Shown here: positions 40,620 through 56,316 of the stretch, piece by piece
Position numbering within the stretch: position 1 is the first letter of the stretch
How the letters are laid out: every line of letters starts with the position of its first letter
Assembly: GCF_001858045.2 (NCBI RefSeq)
Contig: NC_031972.2
Span: forward strand, 59,369,552 to 59,433,551
From: Oreochromis niloticus
Taxonomy: Eukaryota > Chordata > Actinopteri > Cichliformes > Cichlidae
Direction of reading: 5' to 3'
DNA length: 64,000 nt
Translations under genes and position numbers: made by a program
The notes under the pieces: model-generated
Databases searched by the model: none
The model's input: only the letters and a program-made list of their open reading frames with translations
Told to the model about the DNA's origin: nothing

Positions 40620-43009
40620 AAGAAAATGTAAACTTTATTGCAACTTTGTCATTCTATGTTATCTGATTTACAGAAGGGAGAAAAACACTTGTAATGGCAC
40701 AGTCATTGTATTACGGTCATTGCTGATACTGCAATAATCTAGACACCTGTGTCGTCCAGATTTGTGGCATATTAAGGCACATGGCTCACTCAGTCTGTAG
40801 AGGGAAGGAATAACACAACAAAGCTTTTCCTGCAACTCCTACATGAACCTGCCAAAGCATTCCATAACAGCATTATATAATGGGAAAAAGAAAAGCTCCT
40901 CACATGAAGGGCTATGGGAAATCACAGTGTGTCCATTGTACATTCTGCCCCAGGAGAGATTAAGACGTCAATGTGTTCACAACATACTGCGTTGCACTAA
41001 GACATTTGGTGATCTGATAGGAAACTTCATTAGACCTGAGTGTTTGAGCTGATACAGTAAACCTTTTAGATCAAAGTTACACAATCAATTTGGTTGAGAT
41101 AAATGGTAAGTTTCCAGAGTTTGTATCCTCACTGTTTGCCATTTAAGGTTTTCCTTTATGGAACAAATTGATTTAAAAAAAAAAAAAAAAAAAGCAACAC
41201 TGACAGTTGACTATATAGAGCCGAGCTTCAGGGTATAAAGATTATGTCTCTTCTTGGACTGATTTTAAACATAATCAAAAAATAGAATCAGTCTCATTTA
41301 AGTCTGGGTTCAAGAAAGCGATGGAAGTGTAAAGATAGTCCAGAGAATAGGCTATGTCATGGTACACATGAGGACAGAAACTGAATTACTCATGAAGGTT
41401 TATGTCAGGTGGGCCTCTGCATCTGTGTGCTTTCAACAATTTCAGCAATTTCAGGTGAGTCCTTCACAAATACTGTGTTTCTCTCCAAACAGCCAATTTC
41501 TCATATGCAAACATGGTATGCTTACAACTGAGGGTATTGTATTTATGTGATGTGGCTCAACATTTGGAGAAATATAAGTTTTGTACTTTATTTTTATGGT
41601 GAGAGTAGTAGTAGGTAAAAGTACCATCATATGGCACATCAATCATATGTTCCTATCAAATAATTATAAACTGAAGACACTCAACTTTTGCATAGAAATT
41701 GGAAAATAAATTTACCGGTTTCAGTGAAATAGGCTTAAGAAATAACAAAAATACAACTTTTTGTTTTTCCATTTCAGTTTTTGTACAGAATAGACAAATG
41801 AGAAATCTCAAAAAGAGGGATTTTTAGCACAATTAGAAGTCAGATTTTGCATCTTTTGGACCAAACTATCTTTATACCTGGTCCAAAGTCTTTCCCTGAG
41901 CCTCACGGGTGCTAGTGGTGGCTTCATACTCATGAATGGGAGTGATATCACAGTCAGATTATCAGATAAAAAGTGACTGATTACATGTATTTATACAAAA
42001 TCTGCTTTTCACCCATGTGGTGTCATCAGCAAGGTTGTCTTTACAACTTAATTCGGCTCACTTTAAGAACACATCAACAGTCAGTAAAGAAAGAGGCACT
42101 CACTTAAAAGCCCTTGCTACAGCAGGTTAAACTCTAATCTAAAATTTAAATATATGCAAAGTTACGATGAAAGTGGCTTGGCCTCAAGTTCATCAGCGTA
42201 CAGTACAAAGGGACATTCATGGATGTCCTACAGAGTGGTATGTTGCGAAAACTATTCTAAGAATATGAACTATGGGGTGATAGGCTGCTGTGTCTAATGA
42301 CTTTGTAAAGCAATTAATATCCGTTACTTGAGGTACATTCATCTTTCATAAAACATCGGCCCTTTGGCCTGATGAGTTCAAGTAAAAGCCTTTCCATAGA
42401 GTGAGCGAGACATATAGTACCATGGTGCTTGTATGTAGCTTCCTGTGTTAATTTCCCGCCAGTAAGTGCTTCTCTCAAAAGGCCCTTTTAACCGTCTTCC
42501 TTGTCTTTCTGCATCTTCATTTGGTCTTCTTGAGAAATTCAGATACTTTTAAGCAAACAAGGAGCTTGTTTTGTTCCTCCTTATGAAGAGAGCCAGCAGC
42601 AGCTACAAATTTAAAGACTGTAGAAATGCAGTATGTAAACACACATACTTCTCCGGAACCATTAAAAAAAAGAAAACAAACAAACAAAAAAAGCAGCAGA
42701 GTGGATGAAAAAGTCCAGAAACAAATCACCAAGAGGTAAAACCATTCAGCATTAAAAAAAAAAAAACAAATGAAAAGAAGACAAATAACATAAAGGAAAA
42801 AAAATATTTTGAACCATAAAGTGCAAGTATAAAAAAAAATGTATATACATATATATTTCTACAAATCGTCTCAAGGCAGCGCTTGAGGCAGGGTCAATGG
42901 TCTTTAGTAGAAAAGTGCAAGTTAAGAACAGCACAAGTACCTAAAAAAAGAATTTGATTCAAAACAGTAAGAGGATAAATCATGTGACTCTGTGGGACAG
43001 TCATCCGAG
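40620..43009 (-). other. 3' UTR of the GH31-like gene
   Basis: Downstream of the stop codon on the minus strand, AATAAA signals lie at 41587-41592 and 40634-40639. The latter sits in a strong context (GCAATAAAGTTTAC). The 3' UTR is therefore about 1.4 or 2.4 kb. The sequence is AT-rich with A-runs (42661-42690, 42754-42768) and has no coding exon. Confidence 0.45.
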
Positions 43010-46000
43010 TCAGCTTCTCCGTAAGAAAACAGCCACCTCCGTCAAGGGGACAGGGTAGTCGTGCAGGAACGTCCCCCCGTCAAACACCCGTGCGTTCTGA
43101 TTGTCCTGCCATTGAAAGCCCCCGTCAGGTAAATATATATCCCTCTGCACTGCCCCCTTCTCCACCACGGGTGCCACTAAGACCTGAAAATAAATACGTA
43201 TAAGGGAGATTGCACATGTGTGACATCAGGATACGGCTGAAGTTGCTAAAACATGCCAAGTGCATTAGATCCCACATCATCAGAGCTCCATTAACTGACC
43301 TCATCTCCAATGAGGAACTGGTCATTGATGGTAAAGGTCATGGAGTCTGTTGGATTGAGCCACCACATTGGGCGATAGATGGGGTTTCCTGTCACCTGCC
43401 ACTCCTCTGCATACTTTTCAATCAGCGGTGCCACATCCCTCTGGTGCCTTGTTAGGTAGTTCCGAGTTAGGTTTAGCACCTATGGATTACCAGTTGAGAC
43501 ACGAGAACAAACATTATTGTGGATTACAGTAAAAAGAAAAACAAAAAACCCAAAAGAAAACAATTAGGATTATAACGATCTAATTAAAATCCATTGTTGC
43601 CTTTTTCTTGGGCAGTATTTTTATTCAGAACCACTTAGGCCTTTTTCACATTGTTCAGCCAAAGAATCTATTTTCAAGAAATCTGGATCAACAGAGTAAC
43701 TGAAACCAGTGACAAAAAAGCCCTTTCCTTAACTAAATCATCCACCGCAAAGATTTCAGTACAAGAAAAATATTGACAGTGAGGTCTGCTAAGGACATTT
43801 GTGCCATCTCTACACGCAGAGTCAACTCAACAGTCACTCATTGTTGACTTAGTGGGTTTAACTCTGCCAAAGTCTTTGTGCTTTCTCCCTTTGCCCAAAC
43901 GACTTCAGCATTCCTGGAAGGGTCACATCCTCTTCAGAGTCTCACGACAAAAACAAAACTTGACCGCCTCTATAAAAAATGTATTTTTATGACTTGGGAT
44001 TGAGACCATTTGTAGGAATGAGCCACTGGTTTCAGTGAATCTTTCCCTAATTGAGAAGCCAGGCATGTGTGTGGCTTTGAGGTTTTGCTGCTATTCGATT
44101 CCAACGTATTTGCCTCTGTGACCTGTCTGTGACCGACTGCAGTCTCACACATTCTGGAAATAAAGGTGCACCACATTTAAAACTATAGTAAAAATGTCCA
44201 TAAAAAAGTCATTTATCATGGGCAATGCAACATTCTATCTCAACTTAAATATCTCCCCGCTCTCACTTCATCTGGGTTTATAAACTGAAGACCATGCAAG
44301 AGACCAAAATGGAAAACATTGCTGCTGTCAAACGCCTCGCCGTCCAAAAGGCCTATTTTTATCTTTGTCACGCAACACAAGTCACAACTAATATATTTTG
44401 CTGCTTTAGCTCCCTCCTAGTGGAAAAGATTTCATTTGATCACTCCCACTCTGTCACACTTGTCAATTACTCATGGAAATCTTAATTGCCACAATAAAGT
44501 ATTTTTCCAAGACTTGTCCTCAAATTCATTATCATTCCTGCTGAAGTGGCCCTTGAGAGTGAGAGCGAGCCATAAATCTAGAATAGGGATTGTAATTCAG
44601 ACCAGATGGACTCGTAACCACAGGTGAATGAGATGAGGAAAGGCGGGAGGGGAAGGGGGTTAGGGAGGGCATTACCCTTCTTCCTCTGCAGAAGCATAAA
44701 GCGTTTTTTGTTCAGGAACCTGAGCTCTGGTAACACATTGTCAAAAGCATCAATACCTGTCATCAGAGACTTAAGGCTTTGTTTTCCTGCTGTGCATGGT
44801 GAATAGTGTGTTCCTCATTTCCCACGGAGAGGGACATGGTTCAGTCCTGCCCCTCCTGCTGAGGGGAGAGTCAGATCTGAGTTTTGATAGATCAGGTCTC
44901 AGCAGTCCTCTGCAAAAGAATCGGTGGGAACTTCTCAGTGCTTGACCCTCAAAATTGAGGGCTGGCTTTTGGGCCAATGAACCACTTCTCTAATGTCCCT
45001 TTTTCATCAGCAGCATGTGGGAACGAAGGATAATCTCCCACCCCCTTTTAGAACATCTAATTGGCAGCATTCACACCTCACTACACTTGATCTCTCCACA
45101 GTAAATCTTCACCAGCAAAAATCTGGTTAGCAAGTCATGAACAGAATGTGAACCTGCTAGGTTGTCACTAATGCGGATGACACAGCTGTAATGGCACCCA
45201 ACGCAGGCTGCTGCCGGGTGGCTACACGAGGCAGACCGGTAGTATACCTGGCCCTCCCCGAAGATCCAGGGTGGTGTGTGGAAGCTCATAACAGGAAGAA
45301 AGGCTGCAATCTCCAGCCAGCGGATGAACAACTCCTCATCTGTGACCAGGTCTCCAGACAGAGAGCCACCTGTGCAGAGGCAGAGAAAAGACAAAAACCA
45401 GTTAAACAGTGGGTACTTGATACTCGTGTAGCTTTTTTAATTTGCAGATTTAAGACAACGCAATATGATGTAAGTTGGCTTCTCTATTTGGGAAAAAGAT
45501 CAATTTATCGTTTTAGATCTGGTTCATATTAATTAATGGTGTTTTGGAAGCTATTATGGGCCATAACATTGTATTAAAATCATCTTGATACAACTCATAC
45601 CTCATATCTAATGAACAATTTAAGATGTTTCACGGCAGTCTAAGGGCAATTATATCAGGCCTATGTGTTACTGACAGCTCTATGGGCAGAAGGAACACTA
45701 ATCAGGCGCTTTTTTCAGTTCTCACAAAAAGGCAAAAATATCACTATGTGATAAAAAAGGGACCCATAGGTTCTCGTATTACCTACTGCATCAGGAATGA
45801 GGAAGTTGTATCCCAGCAAAGTGTGGTGCAACAGGTTGGGAATGATGGCCTTAAGACCCATCGGGCTCCAATCAGACTGCAGGGGGGTCATCCTCACAAA
45901 GAGTGGCTTGTAACTGGATCTGAGACACAGAAAAAAGTCCTAATAAACACAAATGTGCCTTACGGTAAGCAATGTCATTGTGCATTAGCTGACAGATTAC

Positions 46001-49000
46001 CGTGTCCCTGCAGTCATAATGGTGGAATCTCCTATCCTGGTGGCCAGGTCAGCCAGCAGGCTGATGTACTTGTCTCCACCCAGAGCTTGTGGTGGCCGCA
46101 GTGCCTGCTCCTCAAACAGATTCCCCTCGCCCCCTTCCAGCATGATGTACTCCATCCCTAAATGGGCTTGAAGGGCTCCTACCCTGTCCAGGAACCAGCT
46201 CACTGCTCCTGGATTTGTGATGTTCAGCTTTACACAGAACTTTCCTCGCCACTGACTCATCACAGGGATCTGGATAGAGGGACAGAGGCAACTGCATTCT
46301 AATTGGTGTTTATTTTACGCTGCTATTATTTTCTCTGTGGATAATTGACTAATTATAAACCGCAGTGCAACTGCTGTTGTAATTATAGATTTCCTGGTTT
46401 AGTCCTATTGCATTTGCATTGCATTGCTTTTTTAATTTGATCAAACTGGAACTGATTAATGCAGAGAGTCTGCAATGCAAGAGGAAAATATCCCCAAATC
46501 TCTGTCTGGTTTCATGTTTGACCGAATAGACTGTTCTAGTAGGGTGAGGAAAGTTCACTGTCAGGGAAAACTGTACTTAGCATGAAATGAGAATGTGGTG
46601 GGTTCTTTATACTCCATCCCACAACAACAAACTAAATGAAAATACATAAATCTCAGCTAGAAAAGTTCAAATGTGGACTACTGTGGACGCAAATAAGTGG
46701 TTTAAAATATGATAGTGTGTGCCTCTCATGCCTCACCAGCTGTCCCTGAGGGGCTGAAGGGAGACTGAGCCAGTAGGCCTCAGTGCCATCAATAAGGGAG
46801 GTGTGGAACTGTGTGGTGTCCACGCCCAGGAAAGGGGACATGGTGATGGAAATGTTAAGAAGCTTGACAAGTGGGAGGTCCCTGGTCAGTCTCTTGGACA
46901 TCCCCCTTTTCCTGCTGTTGAGGTAGTCATGGTCCTGCAGAGGGACAAAGAGACAGACAACAATTCTAAATAACTGCATTAATAGTTTAACAGTGCTACG
47001 AGTACTCCTTTCCAAAGTTGCTTTGCAGAATTGTAGCTTTGAGAATGCAACTTCTGTCAGAACCATTTGACATTTGTTAGAGTCCTTTGGAAATTAGATG
47101 TTAAGAGTCAAACTGAGACTTTGCATTACATAACTGTGGAACAAAACAAAATGGATGTAAAATAGCTGTGGGAAGAAAGGCTAGATTAGCTCATATTGTT
47201 TAATTTCTTAGACCCCCCCCCACCACCACCACTAACCATTCATTTCTCCTGCTTTTTTTTTCAAATCCAGAAAGAAGTAAAATGCAAAGAAACTGAAATA
47301 ATGTGTCAGACTCTAGGCTTTTATTCTACCAGAAAACTAGTAAACTGTTGTTCACCGAATAAAGCCATCCATCATGATTGCGTGTTATTCTTCACATTTT
47401 CCTGTCTTTCTGTTCTTTCACACCTCCTGAAGATGCAATGGAAACATTGCCAGTGTGTACGTATATAACAGGATGCCTGGAGATAGCCTCTTATGGAGCG
47501 ATTGCGTTTCTGCCTGGTCTTCTGCTGTACAGTCTGGGTCATATCTCAGCATCGAGCTGGGATTACTTGCTCTAGTTGGCTAAGGTCCCTTCAAATCTCA
47601 GCATACCCAATTCTTTGCCATCCTGCAGTTACCACACTCAGAGCAACCTAATACCTATTAGGAAAGGCTCTGTTTGTCTTCTCTCAACTATATTTGTTTT
47701 GTAATGGAACATCACCAGGTGTTCACACGGATTCACTTGACTGTGGTCCGGTGGTGTCGTTACCAGGCAGTTTGCAATAGCATTTAGGGAAGGGAACTGG
47801 ATGTATGTGCAGCTATAACAAAAACCATGGGTATCACAATGAACAGACAAACATATTGATAAATAAGTCATGAATGTCTGAAAGCATATTTGATGATGGA
47901 GTGCCCCATTTACAAGCTGTAAGGCATCACAAAGTGTCCTGAAGATTTGATCGGCATTTTGTGGAACTAAGTTCTGTTAAGCAAAAAAAACCAAACAAAC
48001 AAACAAACAAAACAACAAAAAAAAAAAAAAAAAAAGAAGAAAATGGAAAAATAAACCTAATCTGTCTTTTGTATTTCTATGTTGTAACATTTCACTGAAC
48101 CTGTCCTCCCTCCCTTGTTTCCTGCCTCCAGCGCTCTGGAGATCCACTTAAGAAAACTCTTTCATCTCTATCTCTGACCAGTTGTCGGCCTCTGACCAAT
48201 GAACTCTTACCAGATTTACTACCTCTGTGGTTGAAGCAGTGGATTATGAAAATCTGCAGCTATGCAGGGGAAGAAATGAAGATGAATGAAAAAAGAATAA
48301 TATACACATTTTAGTTGTAGTCACCGGGTTAACATAAACTTTACTAGGCTTAGTAAAAGAAGAGAGCTTCTAATAAAAATAGAAACTCCATGAACTGGCT
48401 TCTCATTTCAAGACCTTGTATCAACAGACTAGTAGAATTGGACATAAAGCATGGCCCCTGCAGCCAGCTATAAGGTCAACACAGGATATTTGTAATGTTT
48501 AAATACAAATTTAAGCTAAATACAACTGATGCCTGCGTCCGCAAAACTTCCAATGAGCTGATAACTGCAATGGCAAATGACAGCAGCACCGCAGCAGGTG
48601 GCTTGTGTGTGAACTGCCAGGAATGTCCACTTCAGTGCGATAAAGCAAAGGTTGCGATCGAAAATGCTGAAAACAGCAATCTTTTATAATGCAGTGCTGA
48701 TTTTTTGCAATTTATTTATTAACATGAAAGCTCACACCTGCCTTGCAAAAACTGTCAAGACACTGAGTGTGTTACCAATCCCTATCCTACTATTTGTTAA
48801 ATCCTGTTCATGGGGTAATTCCATTTAAACAGTTTAACCAGTGGGATTTTTATCCCACCTGATTGGGTTTGCCTTTGCAGAATATTTTCATAACGAAAAC
48901 TTAACTCTGTCACAGCCTTTAAAGGCTGGGAGAAGACACAGCACAGCTCAGTAGTCAGTGTGTGTCTGCATCATGTACCATATCAGAAATGAGGGTGGTG

Positions 49001-52000
49001 GAATGTTCATTGAGGTTGATGACTCCCTCCCCCAGCTGGTGTCTCTTCAGACGATTCGAGAAAGTCCTCATCTCCCTCTCCACCTTCGGCCCTGAGTCCA
49101 CTTTGGCAAGCAGCTTCCAGAATGGCAGCCTGTGGCACACACACAGGGATCAGACTGGAACAGTTAAACACAGTTGGCTTGCGAGAGTAAAGTTTCAATC
49201 AGTGCTCACCAACCACACCAGTGTACCACTGTTATAATAACCAGAAGTGAAGCAGAGTGAAATTTACATCTGGTCTAATCTAAATCTAAACTGAACTAAC
49301 CGCAGTGCTTTCATGTTGGGCAGCTCCCTGCTGTGCTCCGAGAGCTGTTGCACTGCTTCCTGGTGAGCAGCTTTTACATTGTGGGCCACACACACAGTGT
49401 ACTGCAGAGGGAGCCGCTCCATACTTGGAAGTGACTGTAGGCAGAACTGCTGTCTGCTGTCCAGCCCGAGCTGCAGGGGGATGTCAGGAGATACAAGCAC
49501 TGTGACACCTGCATGGTAGGAAGCACACAGGAATGGGCGCGGGTCATTAGCTTACATTATGCTTGTCAGATGAAACCTTGATTTAAGGATGTCAGATAAA
49601 CAGCTGCAATATAAAGTCACAGTCCAGGTCATACACTCATGCGAAGGAAAAGTCAGATAATTCAAACAGTTATGATTTAAAGAGGCAGAGATCAGCGCAA
49701 ATAAGACAGTCCATTGCAAATTCCACTTATATGACATAGTGCATGAGTGTTACTGAGACCAGTATGAGTATGACGGATGGAGTGTTGTGGGAGGTAGAGT
49801 GCAGCCTGTGTCAGCTGATATTGCTCCACTCAGATGTAAGAAAAACACTCCCCAGAATGAGATATAGCAGCACACAGTTGGATGAGTTTACCCTGAAACT
49901 GCTGGCAAGTTCTAAGTAGGTAGGTTACACTGCAGACCAGTGAAATGAGATTCAGGTAGCCTGGAAAGTGACACTGAGGGCAGGGTTAGAAACATTTTTT
50001 ATTTGTCCATTACGCTTGCTTCTGGGCAAACACGAGCACTGAATGTCCCGTGCATGCTCCGTCTCTGAATAACAAAACCTACCAGAAACATTGAAGACTG
50101 CAAAATATTTTTTGTCTACTTTATCCTTCTAAAACCTTGCAGTAAAGGGAGCCTCTTTAAATTTCTGCTACTGTATACACATACAGTCCATCAGATGGCA
50201 TGTATAATGACAAGATTATGTGTAGCTGAAAATTGTGTCTGCAGATGTAGTTGCCCTGGAAGGAATGCCCCATTCATCTCAGGTTACCCTAACCCTCACC
50301 ACTTCTTCCCTAACCTGACTCCCACCTTCTCCCTCCCAGCTTTAACAACCTTCAGTTCCTCTGTGCTCTGCTTGGCAATGTTTCTGTCCCATCTAATAAG
50401 CCATTAACATAGACCCTGACCTCGTATTGAGATTTTGCAAAAGCTGCTCAAAGTAACCAAACTGGGTTTTAAGATTTGTGACCAATCAATGAACAGATTA
50501 GACAGTCTGAGAAACTGGTGAGACCTTGGCTCATTTCAGCTGCCCTCTCTAGTTTCAGTGGGCTTACTGTTCTCATGGAAGCAGGGACCAGGAGCAGGCG
50601 GGATACTCGTGTACCAGTTTATAATCAGATTAATAGTTTCAGAGATCAGTATTTAAAAGCCTTGTGAGGAGCCTTCAGCCTCAGGGTAATTCCCACGTGT
50701 TTGCAATGGATAATGTCAAAGAGATACTGGTAACACCTCAGCTGCCTCTCACAAGGTATTAGGTCAACATCCACGTGTTTGTTACAAATTTATAAATGGC
50801 AGATAAATGCAGATTTTATTTAGGAAATATTTATGATAAACATTTAATTTTATGTATTTCTGACATACAGAAATATTTTCAATAACAAAGGAGTTGAATG
50901 GACGCGATAGAAGAAAGTTGATAAGGCAAAGGTGCTTTGAAAGAGTATGGTGGTGTATGATGTGGTTAGCAGAGAAAATTATAAAGATTTATAGAAGGAT
51001 GGAAGCGGAAAGAAAGCAGTGGAAACATACGCAAAAGGACTACACCAGACAGCAAGAAGCCTCGTAGACTAATGTGGTGCTGAAGCTGCAAACAGTGGCT
51101 TTTACTAAAGTGCATACAGAGTGGAAAATGGAGTTGAATTTGCAAGCATGCCTTCTCAAGTCATAATTAATTTTTGTTGGAAATGACACTGCAGAGCCTC
51201 AAGGAAATGAGACAAGCTGATCCCAAGCTGCTGTACCTGTTATTCCATCTCGGATTAAATGTGCATTTTGAAAGTTAAGTATACCAAATCCTGTCGTCTG
51301 TTTGGGAGCTTCTCATTTAAAAACAAAAAACCCCCAAGTCATTCTAATCCTGTTTATTTATTACGCTCTGTAAGACGCAGGCAAGCATCATATCTGTTTG
51401 TTCACAACGTATGTGAGCGGGATTTATGATCATTTTAAAGAAAGTGAACAAGATTTGAAGCCTTAAGTTGCTCCCATAGCGGTGTACCCAGGAGGTGAGG
51501 GAAGTTTTTAGAGCAGCTTCTTAAAAATTCCAAAAATCCAATAAATTTTCTTTTTTCTTTTTTCACCAGCTCTCAAAAAGTAAAATTTTGTGACTGGTGG
51601 AAAATATGCTCTCGCCTTCAAGGCATCACTTAATGTAAAGATTACATAGTTTGCTGTACAGATTTGATTGACGTTTCTATACGTGGACATACATGGATTC
51701 TCTCACACGTCTCTCATGCACACCTCGTTCAATGTGGAACTGCAGCTTTCCAAGAAAAACAGTGCTGACCTTATAGATCCATAAAGACTCTTTGCTCACT
51801 TTCAGTCAGTCTGACCTCAACATCTGTAGGTGGTAGCAGAGGTGACCCTGTGCACCTTCACCAGGGTCGGTAAGGTTTTAATGTGGCGTCTAGGATCCTG
51901 GAGAGTGCTGGTCTGAAGGAAAACGCTACTGTCTGACTCCCTGCTGCTGTGGACCAGATGAACTGCACTCTTTTACCTGTCATATTTTTACTGTTCTTTC

Positions 52001-55000
52001 TGACAACCGTGCAAACACACAGACCTGACTAGGGGTTATAAAAATGTGCATTCAAACACTAACCCTGTGTGTGCGGGTGTGTGAGTTTGTGTGTGTTCGG
52101 CATGTACTTCTTTAACAATGGAAATTTAGTTTTTGTGCCCAACCTCAAGAAACTGATGGCCACAAAACTGGGACATTGCCATTGTAGTAAATTTCCAATC
52201 CCACTTATTGAAGAAATAATGAAACACTAAAGAGGTTCTCTCTGCTCTACTCCTATCATCAATCAGTTTTATTGTTTCAAGGGTGAGACACTGTGTTCCG
52301 TACAAACATTCAGATGTGTCCTTTTCACTACCAGCAGATTAGATTAGACAAACTCTAAAAACTGCGAGAGGCGATGTAATACTTTTTGTTTGGCTTCAGT
52401 GTTGACGTTAGCAAACCGTTTAAACTCATATTGGGACATTCTCGCTTAAACAAAGATTTCGCTAAAGCTCAGGGTTAAAGTAAGGAAAGGGAACTAACCT
52501 GAGCAACCACAGACAAGTTACGTGTCTATATGAAGAGAAGCTGTCCCATTGTTACACCCTTTAAAAAGTCTTTCTTCTGTTTCTTGCATGTTGACCTTCA
52601 TGGAAAGTATAAGAGATCAACTGTGGAAAATGTTGTGGGGTGATTTTCATTCAGTAGTTCTCTCATACAGGAGATGACAGCTTGCTTTTAACAAAGCTTC
52701 AGCTGGCTAACGGTGTCATTCTTGAAGTATTTCACATCTTACTTGTCCGGGAGTGTCGAGGTTTCGGGGCAGCTGCCCAGGGACCTCGTCATGACCTATT
52801 GAGCAACGCGGATGAGTGTTTTGGAGCAGTGTCCTACGTTTGGCATCTTGATCTCGGTTTGGTTTTAAAACAAATAAGAAAATAATCTTTAAAACATTTC
52901 CAACGAGAAGATATTTAGTAAAAATTAAGAACACAGCTAAGAGAGCTAGATTTCTTGTCTGATTTCTTACTCTTTGGTACTCGGTAAGCCTGATTTGTGC
53001 TTTCAATTACTGGTTAGGAGAAAGCGAGTGTATTTAGTCTTTGCATTTCCAAAACATTTGTAAAAAGCTTATAGAAGACATTTCACTAACTTGCTTTTAA
53101 CCACTGAATGTGTCCATGCTTTCTCAGAATGTCTTTTCTGTGGATGCCTTGCATTAAGATTGGTGAACGACATTAAAAAATGTTGATAATTCTCTGTTTT
53201 TCTTTTGTGGTTTTCTTCCTTCCTCTTCTATTGCTTTCCATGAAACTGAGTAATGGAAGCATGTTTTAGCTTTAACTGTTCTATCCCTTGTCAACATAAA
53301 GCTCCGTTATATTAGAGACAGAAGTCACGTGTGCATGTGGAGGAAGTGGTGTAGTATCTTAAAGAGTTGTTGTAAAGCTGTTGCGAGGAATCTTGGAGAA
53401 AGCGTGTGCTGTGTGTTTCTCTTCATGAAAAAAAAAATCTATTAAGAAACACTAGATCAATTACTGGCTGGCTGAGCACAACAGGAGGGGGAAATTTAAA
53501 GTAGTTACACAATCACATTTTAAAAAAACTAACAGGTTTGCTCTGAACTTTCGTTTGTAATAACAAGTTGGAGAACTCACGATGAAAGCCAAACTTCATG
53601 TCTCCGCTCAGTACAAAGCATTTGGATACAGGCCATGGAAAAATGAAGTCTTTTATATATGAGAATAGAATTTCTGGCTAATAATTCACCTCTCATTTGT
53701 GTGCCAACATCCAACAATTATTTTACACATAAATCTTACCGTGTTTCAAAGAATTAATTAGTCACACATGGGACAAAAACGGCTACTTTGCTTTCAAATC
53801 AATGTGTTTCAAATAATCGTTTCTGCCACTTGTATTCCCATTACTGCTAAAGATCTCATTATATTATATTCTATGTCATTTTGTTTGTTATTTTAGGACA
53901 CAAATAAAGAGACAGTTTTCATCTGTTACTGGTTTGTCTACTTAGTATTGTTTTAAGCCTACAGGCGGCACACAATAACAATCTTTGTGAACACATGCAG
54001 TATTCCCATGTCAAGCCTTTGAGCCTCTAGCTGTAGCTCTTCTGCTTAATTATCCATTATAATGCATGTGATCTAGGATGCTACTTTGCTAATAGCTAAT
54101 CTGTTCTTACTAGTCCAGTTGTGTTTTTGAATGGATAAAGACAGGTGTGGCTATGATAAGTTCCTCCAGTTGGAAACGCTCTCAAATGTCACTCTGCTGC
54201 ATGGTGGCATGCTGTATCTCTTTCATCCAGTTTCTCCGCCTTGGCTTTACTTTGCTACTCTTTACCTCTCTTCTTGATTCTGCGTTTAATATCACCAATT
54301 ACCGTACATATATGCTCTGTTGTCACAAATATTTCAATCTGTCTGCCATGGTCTTTAACTATCCCCAGGAGTCCTCTTAAGTTAGTAATGTCAGCCACAG
54401 TTCTATACTGCCCACAACATTTATAACTCTAGTTATGACTAACTAGAGTCAGTGTAGACAGGACTCTTACAACGGTCAGCGGGTTCAAACAGCTGTGAAG
54501 CCTAATATTACGTTAAAACTGCAGTATGTTTGTTCCTCCAAAGCAGATTCATGAAGGCAGCTCAGATGAAAGTGTTGTCAGTCCATTAATAATAAATAAT
54601 ATTCACCAAAAGTAAAGACATGTGGCTATTGCTTTACTTTTTTAAAAATTACTATTGGAATACTGCCTTCCCAGAATTTCCTTCCTTTTTTTTGGTTTTA
54701 GGAAAAAACAACACTGGAGTTCTTTTTTTCACCCCAAAATGAAACTGAGAACTGATAATGCATACCAGCTTTTCTCTACTGTACATTACAATACACATTT
54801 ATCGGTGCATTTCAAATACACGCGAACAGTGTGTACTGTGTGTTTATGACTGCATACGGTGCTGTGTGCATGCAGCTGACTCATTTTGAGAAGCACTGTT
54901 CTAACCACCGTTTGCTGAGTGTTGGTGTAGACAGCTGGATTTAAAGGCAACTTTTCTTGAGAAGAAACTTAATACTGGGAAAGGGGTGAGGAGCTGTGCA

Positions 55001-56269
55001 TGCTAATAACCAGTGAATACGTTTTATATGATATAATTTCTTCTCTATATTTCTGTTAGTATTTTTTTCCAGCTGCATTCAATTAGACTTGATTGAGTGC
55101 AAAAAAAAAAGAGAAAAAAAAAGCAGGAACAAATCACTTTTCTAATTAAACTTTCACACGGTTGCGTAACCCCACAAATCTCTATAATGATATCCACACA
55201 TGAATGTGGATTTTCTTCTCCATAAAAACTTCTGTAATTGTTTCCTGTCCCAATACTATTATCCATAAAAATAAAGCAGTTATGACTCAAACACATTATA
55301 AGATTTATAGCTGAATTTTTAATAGTTTTTTTATTTGCATTTCATTTATAGTTCAGTTCTGGCTTCTTTCCAGGCTGAGTTTGCTTATTTTTTTAATAGT
55401 ATGACAGGTATTTGTCAGTGTCTCGACTTCAATAACACTGGAATACATGTGAGAGTACAGCCATAATAATGTTAAAGCAGCAGATTTTATTAATGTAGTC
55501 ATCCCAAAGCCTTTGTATTTGAATTTATCTCTATTTTCATTTACACTTAGCCTAGCTTTTTAGGTCTATTTTAGTTAACTGGAATGTTTTTTCACGCTTC
55601 TACTTTGGTTTTGGTTAACTATAATGACCTTATTCACAGCCATAATCACATTGCATTTTAATCTGAGATATCATGTGGTTCTTTTGACTGAGCTGCTGGG
55701 CAGATAAGGAAGATAAATGCAGCTTATGAAGACTGACAAAATGCTTTTTCTATATGGATGAGAATTAAGTGTTGTTATTTTGCCCGGAGCAGCTTATATA
55801 GGATATCGTCAATTACAAATTCATTTTGATGCATGTAACATGCAACATTTGATACAAAATATAAATGTAAATTGAACTTGTAGACAAACTATAACAGGGG
55901 TCATGCAAATAAAGGGTAGTTACGAATAGATTATGCAAACTACACTGGAATTAAACCATAACTGTATATTAACTGCATTCCTCTTCTTTCTGTGTGGAGT
56001 GTGCATGTTCTCATTGTGTGTACTCTGTGTACTCTGGCTTCCTCCAAAAGTCCAAAGACATGCAAGATGATTTGGTTGGCGACTCTAAATTGACACAAAG
56101 TGTGAATGTGAATGAATGTCTGTCTCTCTGTGATAGCCCTGCAACTGACTTTTGATCCTTCCTTGGTGTACCCCACCTCTTGCCCTATGACAGCTGGGAT
56201 AGGCTCCAACTCCCCATGACCCTGAATTCCATTACTAGAAGAAAATGAATGTCTGGATGGCTGGTTGGG

Positions 56270-56316
<47 letters not shown>

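Noticed and set aside
45625..46161. Plus-strand open frame of 178 codons
   Set aside because: It is antisense across two GH31-domain exons and the intron between them; the minus strand reading is the conserved one.
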